Of a DNA stretch of 64,000 bases, positions 63,904-64,000 are shown piece by piece. The stretch's first letter is position 1; the number at the start of each line of letters is the position of its first letter. Made by a program: the position numbers and the translations under genes. The notes beneath the pieces are model-generated. The model searched no databases. It saw only the letters and a program-made list of their open reading frames with translations, and was not told the origin of the DNA. This stretch comes from Actinomycetota bacterium (GTDB lineage Bacteria; Actinomycetota; Coriobacteriia; Anaerosomatales; Anaerosomataceae), in the NCBI GenBank assembly GCA_009668945.1, contig SBEH01000011.1, positions 1 to 64,000 on the forward strand. Reading direction: 5' to 3'.

Positions 63904-63984
63904 CAAGTGCTTCCAGCTGGCGCGGCAGGCGCTATCGTGTGATGCAGACGCTTCGGCGCGCAGCTGAAGCACCGGACGTTAGGC
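63898..63984 (+). other. attC: attC site 5
   Basis: R'' GCCTAAC (63898-63904), R' GTTAGGC (63978-63984). L'' TGCTTCCAGCTG pairs with CAGCTGAAGCA near 63961-63971, with one extra C in L''. Its arms differ from attC1 and from attC2-4, so at least three attC types are present. After R' the sixth cassette begins and runs off the window. Confidence 0.88.
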
Positions 63985-64000
63985 GTGGAATCGCTGGGGG

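Larger units (their letters stand above)
61530..64000 (+). mobile_element. Integron gene-cassette array (integrase not in window)
   Basis: Six consecutive cassettes bounded by GTT/TTRRRY core sites at 61529, 61890, 62317, 62744, 63171 and 63978; the sixth continues past the edge. Sizes are 361, 427, 427, 427 and 807 bases. For each complete cassette the first bases match the reverse complement of its own R'' box: TTAGGC with GCCTAAC (cassettes 1 and 5) and TTAGCG with CGCTAAC (2, 3, 4). This is expected for cassettes inserted by integron recombination. No IntI gene is visible, so it is an integrase-less attC cluster or a fragment of a larger integron. Confidence 0.9.

Overview
The window is a 64-kb stretch of high-GC bacterial chromosome. 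Nearly every gene lies on the + strand, packed with 1-4 base ATGA/GTGA/TGATG start-stop overlaps. GTG and TTG starts are frequent, and core genes occur in the order known from Gram-positive bacteria. FakA/FakB-type fatty-acid kinase genes, FabK-type enoyl reductases, a FliA/WhiG sigma factor, TrmFO, RecG, Dxr/IspG and leaderless-looking promoters fit a deep-branching actinobacterium (Coriobacteriia-like). That placement is inference; no rRNA or other direct taxonomic marker is present.

Layout. 1-8.6 kb: tail of a GAF/HD-GYP protein, rpmB on the minus strand, then asp23-like, fakA, degV/fakB, recG, rsmD, coaD, a coiled-coil DivIVA/SepIVA-like gene, DUF177 and rpmF. 8.6-11.8 kb: an ADP-forming acyl-CoA synthetase and a Pta-N-terminal-like (DRTGG) ATPase, placed between rpmF and plsX. 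11.8-19.1 kb: type II fatty-acid synthesis (plsX, fabH, fabK, fabD, fabG, acpP, a second FabK paralogue with a Cys cluster, fabF). 19.1-29.6 kb: rnc, smc, ftsY, lepB, ffh, rpsP, khpA, rimM, trmD, lepB, rplS (protein targeting, ribosome maturation). 29.6-36.9 kb: rnhB, yraN, comM, dprA, trmFO, xerC, a sigma-28 factor and a receiver/zinc-ribbon protein. 37-45.4 kb: rpsB, tsf, pyrH, frr, uppS, cdsA, dxr, rseP, ispG (translation, then isoprenoid and envelope lipids). 45.5-58 kb: a small Rossmann protein, proS, rimP, nusA, ylxR, infB, rbfA, nrnA, truB, ribF, rpsO, pnp. 58-61.4 kb: M16 peptidase, dapB, lysC.

The unusual part is 61,529-64,000, immediately after lysC. It is an integron gene-cassette array: one simple GTTAGGC boundary followed by five attC sites. 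Each attC has R''/R' boxes, pairing L''/L' arms and an unpaired base in L''. The 5' end of each cassette is complementary to the R'' box at its own 3' end, which independently confirms the cassette boundaries. The cassettes are: a 361-bp one encoding an unrecognised 74-residue protein; three consecutive cassettes of exactly 427 bp (two nearly identical, one diverged relative) without a convincing protein gene; an 807-bp one encoding an HNH-like protein; and a sixth that runs off the window. No integron integrase is present, so this is either an integrase-less attC cluster or part of a larger integron whose integrase lies outside the window.

Probable transcription units are marked by promoter-like elements before asp23, rpmF, fabH, rpsP, rplS, rnhB, trmFO, rpsB, rimP and rpsO. 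Strong GC hairpins follow rpmF, acpP, rplS, tsf, dxr, rpsO and pnp, most of them without a long U tract.
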